Below, one piece after another: positions 53,989 to 63,214 of a stretch of DNA of 64,000 nucleotides; within the stretch, counting starts at the first letter, position 1; the number at the start of each line of letters is the position of its first letter. The notes beneath the pieces were generated by a model, which saw only the letters and a list, made by a program, of their open reading frames with translations, made no database searches and was not told the origin of the DNA. The DNA is taken from assembly GCF_040450955.1 (NCBI RefSeq), contig NZ_CP144373.1, positions 562,001 through 626,000 on the forward strand, in the 5' to 3' direction. Both the position numbers and the translations under genes were made by a program. This DNA is from Thermodesulfovibrio sp. 3907-1M (lineage in GTDB: Bacteria > Nitrospirota > Thermodesulfovibrionia > Thermodesulfovibrionales > Thermodesulfovibrionaceae).

Positions 53989-55268
53989 CTGTCTCTGATA
54001 AACTCTCTAAGCCATTTAAGCCTGCAAAGTTTTTTTAATTTTCTCATAGCTCTCAATTCAATCTGTCTTACTCTTTCTCTTGAAACAGAAAATTCTTTAC
54101 CAACTTCCTCAAGACTTCTTGGCTTTTCTTCATTTATTCCATATCGTTTAATTAATATCTCTTTTTCTCTTTCTGTCAAAATAGAAAAAACCTTTTCAAT
54201 CAAGTATTTTAAATCATCATGTAATGCTTCTTCGTAGGGATTTGGAGAGTTTATATCTTCTATGAAATCTTTTAATTGAGAATCATCATCTCTAAATGAG
54301 ATATCTATTGATATAGGTTCTTTAGTCATTGCAAGAAAATCAGCAATTTTATCACCAGGAATATTTAAATTTGAAGAAATTTCATCAAAATCAGGTTCAT
54401 CCTCTGAATTTTGATATAATTCACGATAAAGCTTATTTATTTTACATATACTATCAATAATATGAACGGGAATACGAATTGTTTTTGAGTGATCTGCAAG
54501 AGCTCTATTAATTGATTGTCTTATCCACCATGTGGCATATGTACTGAATTTGAATCCCTTTTTATATTCAAATTTATCAATGGCTTTCATAAGTCCTATG
54601 TTACCTTCCTGAATTAAATCCTCAAGAGTCAGTCCTCTACCAATGTATTTTTTAGCAATACTAACAACAAGTTTTAGATTTGACTCTATCATTTTATTTT
54701 TGGCTTCCGTGAATTCATTAAATATCTGTTTTATGACTTTGAAATGATTTATAAATTCGTCGTTTGACATTCCTGTAATAGACTTTAAATCCCTCCCTTT
54801 TATGATTTCTTTTCTAAAATTATCAAGTTCTTCAACAAACATATTTGTTAATTCATCTCTTAATGGAATATTAAATATTTTTTTCAAAAATTCCTTTGTA
54901 GTTTTTTTTCTTCTCATGATTTTCTTTATGTTTTCAGAAGCTTTGAGAAATATCTCTTTAATTTGCTCAAGATCAAAGTTTTCTTCGTCATCCAATATTT
55001 CTTTGGCTCTTTCAGGTTCTTTTAAAAAAATATTACTCAATTCGTAGATTTTTTTCTGGACAAATGGAATGTGAAGCAATTCTTTTATTAACTCCATCTT
55101 TTTATCGTTTATGGTCTTTGCAAGATTTTTTTCTTCTTGTTTGGATAAAACAGGAAAGGCACTAATACACTTAAAGTAAAGTCTCAGAGAATCATAAACT
55201 TGTGCTGATCTGTCAGCATCTTCATCTTTTTCAATAAATTCATTTAAAAAATCTTTTTGTTCATCCAT
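53985..55268 (-). CDS. rpoD: RNA polymerase primary sigma factor RpoD
   Basis: A 427-residue sigma-70 protein. Region 1.2 (about 24-55), region 2 with [19 protein letters not shown] and [19 protein letters not shown], region 3 ([17 protein letters not shown] onward), and region 4 with [12 protein letters not shown] and [20 protein letters not shown] are all present. The N-terminal part is short, with little of region 1.1. It overlaps dnaG by 8 bp in the classic rpsU-dnaG-rpoD order, which favours the housekeeping sigma. Confidence 0.93.
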   Translation of the reverse strand: MDEQKDFLNEFIEKDEDADRSAQVYDSLRLYFKCISAFPVLSKQEEKNLAKTINDKKMELIKELLHIPFVQKKIYELSNIFLKEPERAKEILDDEENFDLEQIKEIFLKASENIKKIMRRKKTTKEFLKKIFNIPLRDELTNMFVEELDNFRKEIIKGRDLKSITGMSNDEFINHFKVIKQIFNEFTEAKNKMIESNLKLVVSIAKKYIGRGLTLEDLIQEGNIGLMKAIDKFEYKKGFKFSTYATWWIRQSINRALADHSKTIRIPVHIIDSICKINKLYRELYQNSEDEPDFDEISSNLNIPGDKIADFLAMTKEPISIDISFRDDDSQLKDFIEDINSPNPYEEALHDDLKYLIEKVFSILTEREKEILIKRYGINEEKPRSLEEVGKEFSVSRERVRQIELRAMRKLKKLCRLKWLREFIRDS

Positions 55269-56961
55269 TGTAGTTTCGTATAATACTTTTCCTTATTTTA
55301 ATTAATTCATTAAGGTTTTTTTCATCACCTAATTTTGCAACTTCTTTAATTTTTTTATCAATAGATTTAAGTGCAAGGTTTTTGATGCAGTCTTTCATAT
55401 TCTGTATAACTGAGTCTTCATCAATCTCAGAGGTCATTATCAATTTAGAAATAAAAGCTTTTTCCTCTTCATCAAGCAGATTTAATAGTTTATCTAATGA
55501 GAACTCGCTATTTCTTTGTAACTCCTGTATTTTTAAAAAAATGTTTTTTATTGAATGGATTTCAAAATCTTCAATTTTAATTTTTTCCAGTATGTAATTG
55601 ATTTTTTCAGGATAGGAAAGCACTATACGAAGAAGAATTTCTTCTTCTTTAGAGCCTGAATATGCTTTGAAATCAATTCTTTCTTTTTTAGAAGTTTTAT
55701 TGGAAATAATTTGTTTAAGTTCCTCTCTTAAGGTTACTTCATTAATTCCTGTTTTTTCTGAGAGTTCTCTTAAAAGCTCATCCCGATATATCAGATCTTT
55801 AAGATAGCTGAGCATATTCAGAAAATTACGAATTCCTTCATTTAATTTTTTTGGGGGATAAGTCTTCATAATTAAATCAACAGGAGATAAAGCCTTAATG
55901 AGATAGTTTTTAAATGCCTTTTCTCCGTATTTTTGCAAAAAACTGGCAGGATCTTCTTTCTCAGGTAATAAAACTATTTTTACTATAAATCCTCCATTAA
56001 ACAAAGTCAACAATGACCTCTGAGCAGCTACGACACCCGCTTCATCTCCGTCAAATATTAACAATATCCTATTTGTAAATTTTTTTAGATTATTGAGAAT
56101 TCTTTTCGTTTTTTCTAACTGTTCTTGCGTAAGAGCAGTTCCTAAAGGCGCAACTGCATTTTTAAACCCGTGTTGATGACATAGAATTACATCCATATAA
56201 CCTTCCACAACCATTACATATCCCTTTTCTCTGATATACTGCTTTGCATGCCAGAATCCAAAAAGATTTTCTCCTTTTTTAAATATGGGAGTATCTGGCG
56301 AATTAATATACTTAGGAAGTTCAGTCTCAGAATCAATCAGTCTTCCACCAAATCCTATAACTTTACCTGTCAGATCATGAATAGGAATAACAATCCTGTT
56401 TCTAAAAAAATCGTAAGAATTGTTAACCAGACCTGAAGAATTAATCAAATTTTCATCAAAGCCTTTTTCTTTTAAAAAATTACATAAAGAATTTCTCTCT
56501 TGAGGTGCATAACCAATTTTGAATATTTTCACGGTTTCTTCATTAATACCTCTACTTTTAAGATAAAGTTTTGCTTTTTCAGAACTTTTTAACTGTTCCA
56601 TGTAGTAATGTGTTGCCTGCTCGTATATCTCATAAAGTTTTTCTTTATAAGCGTAGGAAATACCTCTTTTTAAAGGTTCAAATTCAACTCCTGCTTTTTT
56701 TGCAAGGATTGAAAGAGCTTCAATGAAGCTGATTTTTTCATATTCCATTATAAATGTAACAATGTCTCCACCTTTTCCGCATCCAAAGCAGTGAAAAATC
56801 TGTTTGGAAGGATTAACAAAAAATGAAGGAGTCTTTTCTGAATGAAAGGGACAAAGAGATTTGTAATTCTGTCCAGTTTTTTTTAAATCAATGTATTCAG
56901 AGATAACATCAACAATGTCTAATCTGTTTTTTATTTCCTCTAAAATTTTTTGATAATTCAT
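55261..56961 (-). CDS. dnaG: DNA primase
   Basis: Lays RNA primers for replication. The N-terminal zinc-binding motif has [11 protein letters not shown] and [10 protein letters not shown] (C38, H41, C62, C65 approximately); the Toprim region has VVEGYMDVI and FDGDEAG; a DnaB-binding C-terminal helical domain follows. At 566 residues it is full length. It lies 9 nt after the Nif3-like gene and overlaps rpoD. Confidence 0.96.
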   Translation of the reverse strand: MNYQKILEEIKNRLDIVDVISEYIDLKKTGQNYKSLCPFHSEKTPSFFVNPSKQIFHCFGCGKGGDIVTFIMEYEKISFIEALSILAKKAGVEFEPLKRGISYAYKEKLYEIYEQATHYYMEQLKSSEKAKLYLKSRGINEETVKIFKIGYAPQERNSLCNFLKEKGFDENLINSSGLVNNSYDFFRNRIVIPIHDLTGKVIGFGGRLIDSETELPKYINSPDTPIFKKGENLFGFWHAKQYIREKGYVMVVEGYMDVILCHQHGFKNAVAPLGTALTQEQLEKTKRILNNLKKFTNRILLIFDGDEAGVVAAQRSLLTLFNGGFIVKIVLLPEKEDPASFLQKYGEKAFKNYLIKALSPVDLIMKTYPPKKLNEGIRNFLNMLSYLKDLIYRDELLRELSEKTGINEVTLREELKQIISNKTSKKERIDFKAYSGSKEEEILLRIVLSYPEKINYILEKIKIEDFEIHSIKNIFLKIQELQRNSEFSLDKLLNLLDEEEKAFISKLIMTSEIDEDSVIQNMKDCIKNLALKSIDKKIKEVAKLGDEKNLNELIKIRKSIIRNYNG

Positions 56962-56970
56962 TCCAGAGGC

Positions 56971-57927
56971 TTATTGCCTACTAAAACGCCTGAATCCTGA
57001 AGACTCCAAAATTTTAATTTCCTCTCCCTCTGTTATTCTATCAAGAAGCAAGTTTAGTCCAAGAGTATCACTTGCTATGTGCCCGGCAATTACTACATTT
57101 ATATGATTTTTTTCTGCTTCCTTGCGATGCTCTTCACTTAAATGCATTGCTACAACTGTATTTATCCCGCTTAAAGCCATGCTCTGAAAGATATCTTTTG
57201 AACCTTCAGTGCCTCCTGTCATATCAACAAAGATTTTTCCTGCTTTTCTTTCTTTGCTTCCAATTAGAATCTTAGGACCTGCATTATTTTTTTCAGCCTC
57301 TCTGTATTCAGGAATCTCCAGGAGTAAATCTATAACATCCTCCAGAGTATATGGTTTTTTTTCATCAAAAAGTTTTTGTAGATATGTGGCAACCATATTG
57401 TCTGCTGGCGTATGAAGGCAGATAAATGGTATATTAAGAAGTCTTGCAGCATCCACTGCCCTTGTATGATTTACAGGCATTAATTTTCTTTCCACTTCTT
57501 TTATTCGGCCTTCCAGAAGACTTTCAGCAATATTTATAGGAACACCAAATCTTCCAAGTATGTCAGCCTGCATGTGCATTACTGCAAAAAGCCTTGCGTA
57601 GGCTCCACCTTCAGGATGATGGGCAAGAATCAGGTCTACTGAATTACCATTTTCTCTTAGACAATGAGCTAAAACAACCTCACCTACTTCCATGTCTATA
57701 CCAGCAATAATTGTTTTGATCTCTTCATCTCCTGTCCCAAAAAGAATTCTTGAGTCACTGTAAGGATTTTCAAGAGACTCTATATCAAAAAATTCCTTCT
57801 TTTTATCAGAAAGGGCTTCATACTCTTTTTTTCTTTTTTCAAGTTCTTTTAAAACTTCATCTTTTCCTCTTGGATCATTTTCAATTCCAACCTGAATAGC
57901 TTTTTTATATAATTCCCGAAGTTTCAT
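56971..57927 (-). CDS. Nif3-like (DUF34) metal-binding protein
   Basis: A 318-residue protein annotated by resemblance to the Nif3/NGG1p-interacting family: conserved LAHHPEGG (about 105-112), HTPADNMVA, and the later pair MHLSEEHRK and IAGHIASDTLG, all rich in His and acidic residues that could bind two metals. The N-terminal helical part (1-60) is longer than in E. coli YbgI. Function of the family is unsettled. It lies between the rpsU attenuator hairpin and dnaG. Confidence in the exact family is moderate. Confidence 0.7.
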   Translation of the reverse strand: MKLRELYKKAIQVGIENDPRGKDEVLKELEKRKKEYEALSDKKKEFFDIESLENPYSDSRILFGTGDEEIKTIIAGIDMEVGEVVLAHCLRENGNSVDLILAHHPEGGAYARLFAVMHMQADILGRFGVPINIAESLLEGRIKEVERKLMPVNHTRAVDAARLLNIPFICLHTPADNMVATYLQKLFDEKKPYTLEDVIDLLLEIPEYREAEKNNAGPKILIGSKERKAGKIFVDMTGGTEGSKDIFQSMALSGINTVVAMHLSEEHRKEAEKNHINVVIAGHIASDTLGLNLLLDRITEGEEIKILESSGFRRFSRQ

Positions 57928-57954
57928 AACTCCTCCTAAGCTAAATAAAATGAA

Positions 57955-57980
57955 GGAGATTCTGTTTTTACAGAATCTCC
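57955..57980 (-). terminator. Hairpin between rpsU and the Nif3-dnaG-rpoD genes
   Basis: Perfect 11-bp stem GGAGATTCTGT/ACAGAATCTCC with a 4-nt loop, followed on the minus strand by TTCATTTTA. The weak T run suggests a partial terminator or processing site that lowers dnaG and rpoD relative to rpsU, as in the E. coli macromolecular synthesis operon. Confidence 0.6.
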
Positions 57981-58002
57981 CGAAATATTAACCATAGATA
58001 AA

Positions 58003-58200
58003 TTATTTTGCTAACATTTTCATTTTTTTTGCTAACTTTTTCTTGGCAGCAAGAATCTTCTTCTTTCTTTTAACACTTGGTTTTTCGTAATGCTCTCTTT
58101 TCTTGATTTCAGAAAGTATTCCCTCTCTTTCACACTGTTTTTTAAACATCTTCAATGCTGCCTCAAATGAATCCATTTCCCTGACATTTACAGAGGGCAT
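58003..58200 (-). CDS. rpsU: 30S ribosomal protein S21
   Basis: A 65-residue basic protein with the S21 core [19 protein letters not shown] and [14 protein letters not shown], ending in a lysine-rich tail. It has a GAGGAGGGGAG ribosome site, and it heads the macromolecular synthesis operon. Full length. Confidence 0.95.
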   Translation of the reverse strand: MPSVNVREMDSFEAALKMFKKQCEREGILSEIKKREHYEKPSVKRKKKILAAKKKLAKKMKMLAK

Positions 58201-58239
58201 TCAGTTACTCCCCTCCTCTCTTTTTAGAATTTTATAAAT

Positions 58240-58269
58240 ACTTTACCAGCAAAGCATTATTTTAGTCAA
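58240..58269 (-). promoter_or_regulatory. Promoter of the rpsU operon
   Basis: On the minus strand TTGACT (58269-58264), 18-nt spacer, TAAAGT (58245-58240) with an extended TGG. It gives a leader of about 33 nt with a strong ribosome site. Confidence 0.5.
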
Positions 58270-58276
58270 CAAAAAG

Positions 58277-58285
58277 TGTTAAAAT
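58277..58285 (+). promoter_or_regulatory. Extended -10 of the radical SAM gene, predicted leaderless
   Basis: TGTTAAAAT ends 5 nt before the ATG at 58291; no Shine-Dalgarno is visible. The same nonamer lies at the same distance before the ykgJ-type ATG at 49530. Confidence 0.5.
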
Positions 58286-58290
58286 ATTTT

Positions 58291-59484
58291 ATGCTTATCA
58301 AGAAATCACCTGATATTTACGAAAAATTATCCATTCTTGCCAATGGCGCAAAATTTGATGTATCCTGCTCTCCTTCATTTGATAGAAAAAATTTTTCAAA
58401 AAAAGAAAGTTTTTCAAAATTTGGAATATACAATACATGGACTTCTCAGGGAAGATGCATTCGCCTTCTTAAAGTATTACTTACAAATTTTTGTATAAAT
58501 GATTGTGCTTATTGCATAAATAGAAAACGAAATGATATTCCAAGAACAGTTATAATGCCTGAAGAATTAGCAAGAGTTGCCTATGAGTTTTACAGGAACA
58601 GACAAATTGAAGGAGTTTTTTTAAGTTCTGGGATAATTGGCGGTCCTGACAAAACAATGCAGATGATGATTGATGCAGTAAAAATTTTAAGAATTAAATA
58701 TAAATTCAATGGATACATTCATTTAAAAATCATTCCTGATTCAGAAGAAACTGCTATTGCTGAAGCAGTTAAACTGGCAGACAGAGTAAGTATAAATCTG
58801 GAGCTACCAACAGAGCAGTCTCTTTCAGTGATTGCTCCTGATAAAAAATTGATTTCCATTCTTTGTGCAATTGAAAAAATAAACAAAATAATTGAAAATA
58901 CTGAAAAAGGAGCGAAAAGCCATACAACTCAGTTGATTGTCGGAGCGACTCCAGATACAGATTACCAGATTCTTAAACTCTGTGAAGATCTTTATAAAAA
59001 CAATCAGAGGCTTAAAAGGGTTTATTACTCTGCATATATTCCGGTAAATGATGATCCAAGACTTCCGCAGATTTCTAAACCGCCCATTCTTAAAGAGCAC
59101 AGACTTTATCAGGCAGACTGGCTCATAAGATATTACGGATTTCAGGTTAAAGAAATTCTTTCAGAGGAAAAACCTTTCTTAAATGAAAAAATAGATCCAA
59201 AACTTGATTGGGCATTAAGAAATATTTATCTATTTCCTGTTGAGATTAAAAATGCTCCACTTGAGACACTTCTTCGGGTGCCTGGAGTAGGACCTACTTC
59301 TGCAAGAAGAATTCTGAGATTAAGGAAAACCTCTTCCTTAACTCTTGAAGGATTAAAAAATCTCGGAGTTGTCGTAAAAAGAGCAAAACATTTTATAACA
59401 ATTGATGGAAAATACTATGGAAATAAAACTATAATCCATTCTTTCACCACAAACAATATTGAGCAATACAGCTTAGCTATCTAA
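58291..59484 (+). CDS. Putative DNA modification/repair radical SAM protein
   Basis: A 397-residue radical SAM protein with CINDCAYC (about 70-77) as the cluster site and a helix-hairpin-helix near the C-terminus (LLRVPGVGPTSARRILRLR). This combination matches the family that usually sits beside a uracil-DNA-glycosylase-like partner; no such partner is here. The N-terminal DVSCSPSFDRK is also typical. A GTG at 58276 is in frame, but the ATG fits the promoter spacing. The 3' end overlaps the alcohol dehydrogenase gene by 12 bp. Reaction unknown. Confidence 0.85.
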   Translation: MLIKKSPDIYEKLSILANGAKFDVSCSPSFDRKNFSKKESFSKFGIYNTWTSQGRCIRLLKVLLTNFCINDCAYCINRKRNDIPRTVIMPEELARVAYEFYRNRQIEGVFLSSGIIGGPDKTMQMMIDAVKILRIKYKFNGYIHLKIIPDSEETAIAEAVKLADRVSINLELPTEQSLSVIAPDKKLISILCAIEKINKIIENTEKGAKSHTTQLIVGATPDTDYQILKLCEDLYKNNQRLKRVYYSAYIPVNDDPRLPQISKPPILKEHRLYQADWLIRYYGFQVKEILSEEKPFLNEKIDPKLDWALRNIYLFPVEIKNAPLETLLRVPGVGPTSARRILRLRKTSSLTLEGLKNLGVVVKRAKHFITIDGKYYGNKTIIHSFTTNNIEQYSLAI

Positions 59485-60510
59485 TAATATCATGCATTTT
59501 AGCGAATCTTTTGCCATTGCTGTAATTTCATAAGCCTCTTTAACCTTTTCAAGGGGAAATCTGTGGGTAATGAGCAAGTCAGAATTTACTATTCCATTTT
59601 CTATAAACTGTAAAGCCTCTTTCATATCATCAGGTCCACAGGAATAACTCGGTGTAATGGTAATATCATTAAAATAAATCTCATTCACTGAAAAATGTAT
59701 CTTTTGCTCCGGTGGTGCTGGAGTAAATATTAAAATAGTTCCTCCTCGTGAGACAAGTTTCAGAGAATTTATTATCACATCAGTACTTCCAGGTCCAACT
59801 ATGACTGCCTGAGCCATTAATCCATCTGTCAAATCCTTCAGTTTTTCATAAATATCTTCCCTGGAAACATCAATTACATAATCTGCACCAGCTTGAATAG
59901 CTTTTTCAAGCCTGAAAGAAACCATGTCTGCACCTATAACTTTCTGGGCACCGAATTGCCTTGCAAGCATTATGTGAATCTGTCCCATCACGCCAAGTCC
60001 AATTACAAGCAGTGTATCAGCTTGTTTTATGTTTGCTCTTTTTAAAGATTTAACAACGCATGCAACTGGCTCAACCAGTGCTCCCTGTTCAAAAGATACA
60101 GAGTCTGGAAGTTTTAAAGTATCGTTTTTTAAATTAACCTCTGGAACAACTATGTATTCTGAAAGACCTCCTGGAACAATTTTTGATTTTTTCCATGTTT
60201 CGCATTGAACATAATCTCCTCTTCTACAGTAAAAACAGCTCATGCAGGGTGCATGATGATGAACTACCACCCTGTCTCCCTCTTTTAAAGATATTTCTGA
60301 TTTAATCTCATCTCCAATTTTTACAATTTCTCCTGAAATCTCGTGTCCTAAAATTAGAGGTGCTTTTTTCTCAATATACCATGGCATTACATCACCGGAG
60401 CATATTCCACAGGTTTTAACTTTAACCAGAGCATCTCTTAAGCCTATCTCAGGAACTGGTATTTCTTCTATTCTTATGTCACCAAATTTGTAAAGTTTTG
60501 CTACTTTCAT
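59473..60510 (-). CDS. Zinc-dependent alcohol/polyol dehydrogenase
   Basis: A 345-residue medium-chain dehydrogenase. Catalytic zinc ligands are in CGICSGD and GHEISGE; the structural zinc is held by CMSCFYCRRGDYVQC; the nucleotide-binding loop is GLGVMGQIHIML with an acidic residue (GADM), which favours NAD. It resembles threonine or sorbitol dehydrogenase types; substrate unknown. The ATG shares one base with the stop of the chemoreceptor gene upstream (TAATG). Confidence 0.9.
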   Translation of the reverse strand: MKVAKLYKFGDIRIEEIPVPEIGLRDALVKVKTCGICSGDVMPWYIEKKAPLILGHEISGEIVKIGDEIKSEISLKEGDRVVVHHHAPCMSCFYCRRGDYVQCETWKKSKIVPGGLSEYIVVPEVNLKNDTLKLPDSVSFEQGALVEPVACVVKSLKRANIKQADTLLVIGLGVMGQIHIMLARQFGAQKVIGADMVSFRLEKAIQAGADYVIDVSREDIYEKLKDLTDGLMAQAVIVGPGSTDVIINSLKLVSRGGTILIFTPAPPEQKIHFSVNEIYFNDITITPSYSCGPDDMKEALQFIENGIVNSDLLITHRFPLEKVKEAYEITAMAKDSLKCMILLDS

Positions 60511-62493
60511 TAAACTTTTACGCCTTTAACTGCCTCTGTAAGCTTTTTTATTACGTCATTTAAATTTTCCACTTCCTGTTTAACTGCATCAGTTGTATTT
60601 TTTACTTCCTGAGCAAGCATGCTTGAACGCTCTGCAGAACGAGCAACTTCATCTGAGGCTGAAGACTGTTCCTCTGTAGCAGTTGCAATCTGTGTTATCT
60701 GGTCCTTTACTTTTAAAGAATGCTCAGCAATCTTATTTAGAGATTTCTTTACTTCATTAAGTGCTTTCAATGCTTCAGCTACTTCACGGGCAGTAGCATC
60801 CATGTTTTTAATGCTCTCTTTTGATTCAGTCTGGACAGCAGTTATCTTCTGTGCTATCTCCTCAGTTGCTTTTATTGTTCTCTCTGCAAGTTTTCTTACT
60901 TCATCGGCAACAACTGCAAATCCTCTGCCCTGCTCACCTGCCCTTGCTGCCTCTATTGCTGCATTCAATGCAAGTAAATTTGTCTGGTCTGCAATGTCTT
61001 TAATTACAGTAACAATGTCTCCAATTTCTTCAACTCTGTTGTTTAATGCGTCTATTGTTTTCTTTAATTCAACTGTGGAACGATTTGCTGACTGAACTGT
61101 CTTCATTGAGCCTTCAGCAAGGCTCTGCCCTTCTTTTGCTACATTCATGCTTTCTGTTGCAAGCTCAGATGCCTGAGCAGCGTTCTTAGCAATGTCTGTT
61201 ATTGTCTGACTCATCTCTTCTGCTGCAGTCGCAATTTGATGAGCTTGAGAGGTTTGTTCATTTACTTTTGTCTTTACATTCTCTACATTTGCCTCTAATG
61301 CACCGATTACTGACTGAACCATTGATGAAGAGTTTTTAATGCCTTTTACAAGTTGCTGTACAAACTCTTCTACTTTTATAACGCTCCTTGCAATAAGTCC
61401 TATTTCGTCTTTTCTGTTTCTATAACCTTTACCAAAACCAACACGGCTGAAATCACCTTTTGCTACTTCTTCAAGTTTTTGTGCCATATCAGGTATTGGC
61501 TTTAATGACCTTTGCGTTACGAAAAGAATAAGTAATGAAACAACTATAGCACCTATTATGTTTACAGCCCACATTATGTTTCTTATTCTTACTACTTCAG
61601 AAGTGATATCTTCAACATAACTTCCTGATGCAATTATCCAGTCCCATGCTGGATAATAAGTGTAGGCAACAACCTTTTCCCGAGCAGAAGTCTCTCCTGG
61701 ATTTTTCCATGGATAATATATTAATCCTTCTTTTTTATTGACAATCTCTTTTATAAATTCTCTTCCTTTCGCATCCTTTGAATCTATAATGTTTTTACCT
61801 TCTAAGGCAGGATGCACTATCAGAGTTCCTTTTCCATCAATAACATACATGTAACCAGTCTTTCCAACTTTAACGGAACGAATAAAATCTTTAAGATGTT
61901 TCATTGTCTTTGTTATGTCAAAGCCTATAAACAAAACTCCTACAACATTTCCTGTGTTATCCTTAACAGGAACATACTTAGTCATATAGTCTTTTCCAAA
62001 AAGAGTTGCTTTACCAATATAGGTTTCACCTTTTAAAAGCAACTGATACGCTGGATGATTTCTATCAAGAGTTGTTCCAACCGCTCTTGTGCCATCTTCC
62101 TTTTTAAGAGACGTGGCAATTCTAAGAAAATCATTACCCTCTCTTTTAAATATTGTTGCCACTGAGCCACCTGTAAGGGCTGTAAACTTATCTGGAATTG
62201 AGTTGTCCGGTTTTATTGAAGCTGCCCCTTGTGGAAGCATAGTTTGAAAAATCTTCATGAATTTTTCTGCAGAATCTTTTGCAGCCTCATCAAAACATGC
62301 AATCTGTTTCTTTAATAAAATTTACTTCCTTTTTAAGGAATTCAACATTGTAATGCTCAATCTTTGACTTTGTCTGAAGATAAATAATCAAAGCCACTGC
62401 TGAATAGACGATAAGTATTGACACAATAGAAAGAATAAATACCTTCTTACTTAATGAAAAGGAATTAAATAAATTCTGAATCTTACCAAACAT
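60510..62493 (-). pseudogene. Methyl-accepting chemotaxis protein interrupted by a frameshift
   Basis: The 5' frame (ATG 62493, behind AAAGGGGG) encodes the first membrane helix (FILSIVSILIVYSAVALIIYL) and the start of a periplasmic Cache domain, then stops at 62290. The next frame carries [19 protein letters not shown] and continues to 60510 with the rest of the Cache domain, a second membrane helix (about 62258-based residues 230-250), HAMP and the signalling tip [19 protein letters not shown]. One extra base near 62304 would explain the break. Without it the receptor would be intact at about 660 residues. Mutation or sequencing error cannot be separated. Confidence 0.85.
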
Positions 62494-62547
62494 ACCCCAT
62501 CCCCCTTTTAAATTTTCCAATAAATTTACAAAGACCTGTCTTACTTT

Positions 62548-62577
62548 TTCACAGTTCTCAAAATTTTGGATTATAAT
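62548..62577 (+). promoter_or_regulatory. Promoter of the cupin gene, leaderless or nearly so
   Basis: TTCACA (62548-62553), 18-nt spacer, TATAAT (62572-62577), then 8 nt to the ATG at 62586. No Shine-Dalgarno is present. Confidence 0.55.
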
Positions 62578-62585
62578 TATATATC

Positions 62586-63035
62586 ATGTCAAAAGAAAAA
62601 AATCAACAAAAAAATTTTTTCTGTGAACTACCTTCAAGGCAGAAAATAACAAAAAGTAGGATAATCAGATTTAAAGATGGATTATGGCAGGGAATAAAAA
62701 GCATTCCCTATAAAGATGAAAAAGGAAGCTGGTTTTATATTGAAAGATTTCCTCTTGTAAAGTCTGATTCAATTAAATTTGAAGTAAGATACTTTGAAAT
62801 TGCACCTGGTGGTAGTTCCTCTCTTGAGTATCATCAGCATTCCCATGTTGTTATATGTTTAAAAGGAAAAGGAAAGGTATGTCTTGGAAAGAAAAGCCAC
62901 ATTTTAAAATATCTTGATATAGTCTACATAGCACCCAATGAGATACATCAGCTAATTAATCCTTTTAATGAGCCTTTCGGATTTCTATGTATTGTTGATT
63001 CTGAGAGAGACAAACCTGTTGAGATTAATGAGTAG
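62586..63035 (+). CDS. Cupin-domain protein
   Basis: A 149-residue single-cupin protein with metal-ligand motif EYHQHSHVVICLKGKGKV (about 80-97) and second motif VYIAPNEIHQLINP. The N-terminal 40 residues are basic and polar. Cupins of this size bind a metal and sense or bind small ligands; the function cannot be told. It stands alone, divergent from the chemoreceptor. Confidence 0.85.
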   Translation: MSKEKNQQKNFFCELPSRQKITKSRIIRFKDGLWQGIKSIPYKDEKGSWFYIERFPLVKSDSIKFEVRYFEIAPGGSSSLEYHQHSHVVICLKGKGKVCLGKKSHILKYLDIVYIAPNEIHQLINPFNEPFGFLCIVDSERDKPVEINE

Positions 63036-63106
63036 ATAGAGAGTTCTCTTAGCTTTGCCAGTGCCTTAAGGATAAAGCCAACTCTATCCTCAATCAGCTT
63101 TAATGT
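63036..63106 (-). pseudogene. Fragment of a HepT-like (DUF86) protein
   Basis: The minus-strand frame reads LKLIEDRVGFILKALAKLRE followed by LSIY, which resembles the first helix of HepT toxins (Leu-x-x-Arg followed by regular Leu/Lys and a LREL-S turn). It lacks a start codon and runs into the end of the cupin gene. Paired with the MntA fragment just upstream, it is best read as debris of a toxin-antitoxin pair. Confidence 0.45.
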
Positions 63107-63136
63107 TCAAACTGGAAATAACCATTTTCTATTGTC

Positions 63137-63214
63137 TCAAAATGCTTTGTCCTTTTGAGAACCAAAGAGGTAACAGATTAAAACTCCATGTTTTTTAAAG
63201 ATTTCATCAAGCAT
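63137..63214 (-). pseudogene. Fragment of a MntA-like nucleotidyltransferase
   Basis: A 25-codon frame beginning inside the secA stop (ATG at 63214) encodes MLDEIFKKHGVLICYLFGSQ then KDKAF and a stop. YLFGSQ is the start of the GSx10DxD nucleotidyltransferase signature; the catalytic aspartates that should follow are missing. HepT-type remains lie 31 bp further down. Confidence 0.55.

Noticed and set aside
62290-62520. Separate small membrane protein gene upstream of the chemoreceptor
   Set aside because: It supplies exactly the missing N-terminal helix and first Cache residues of the chemoreceptor, in the adjacent frame.
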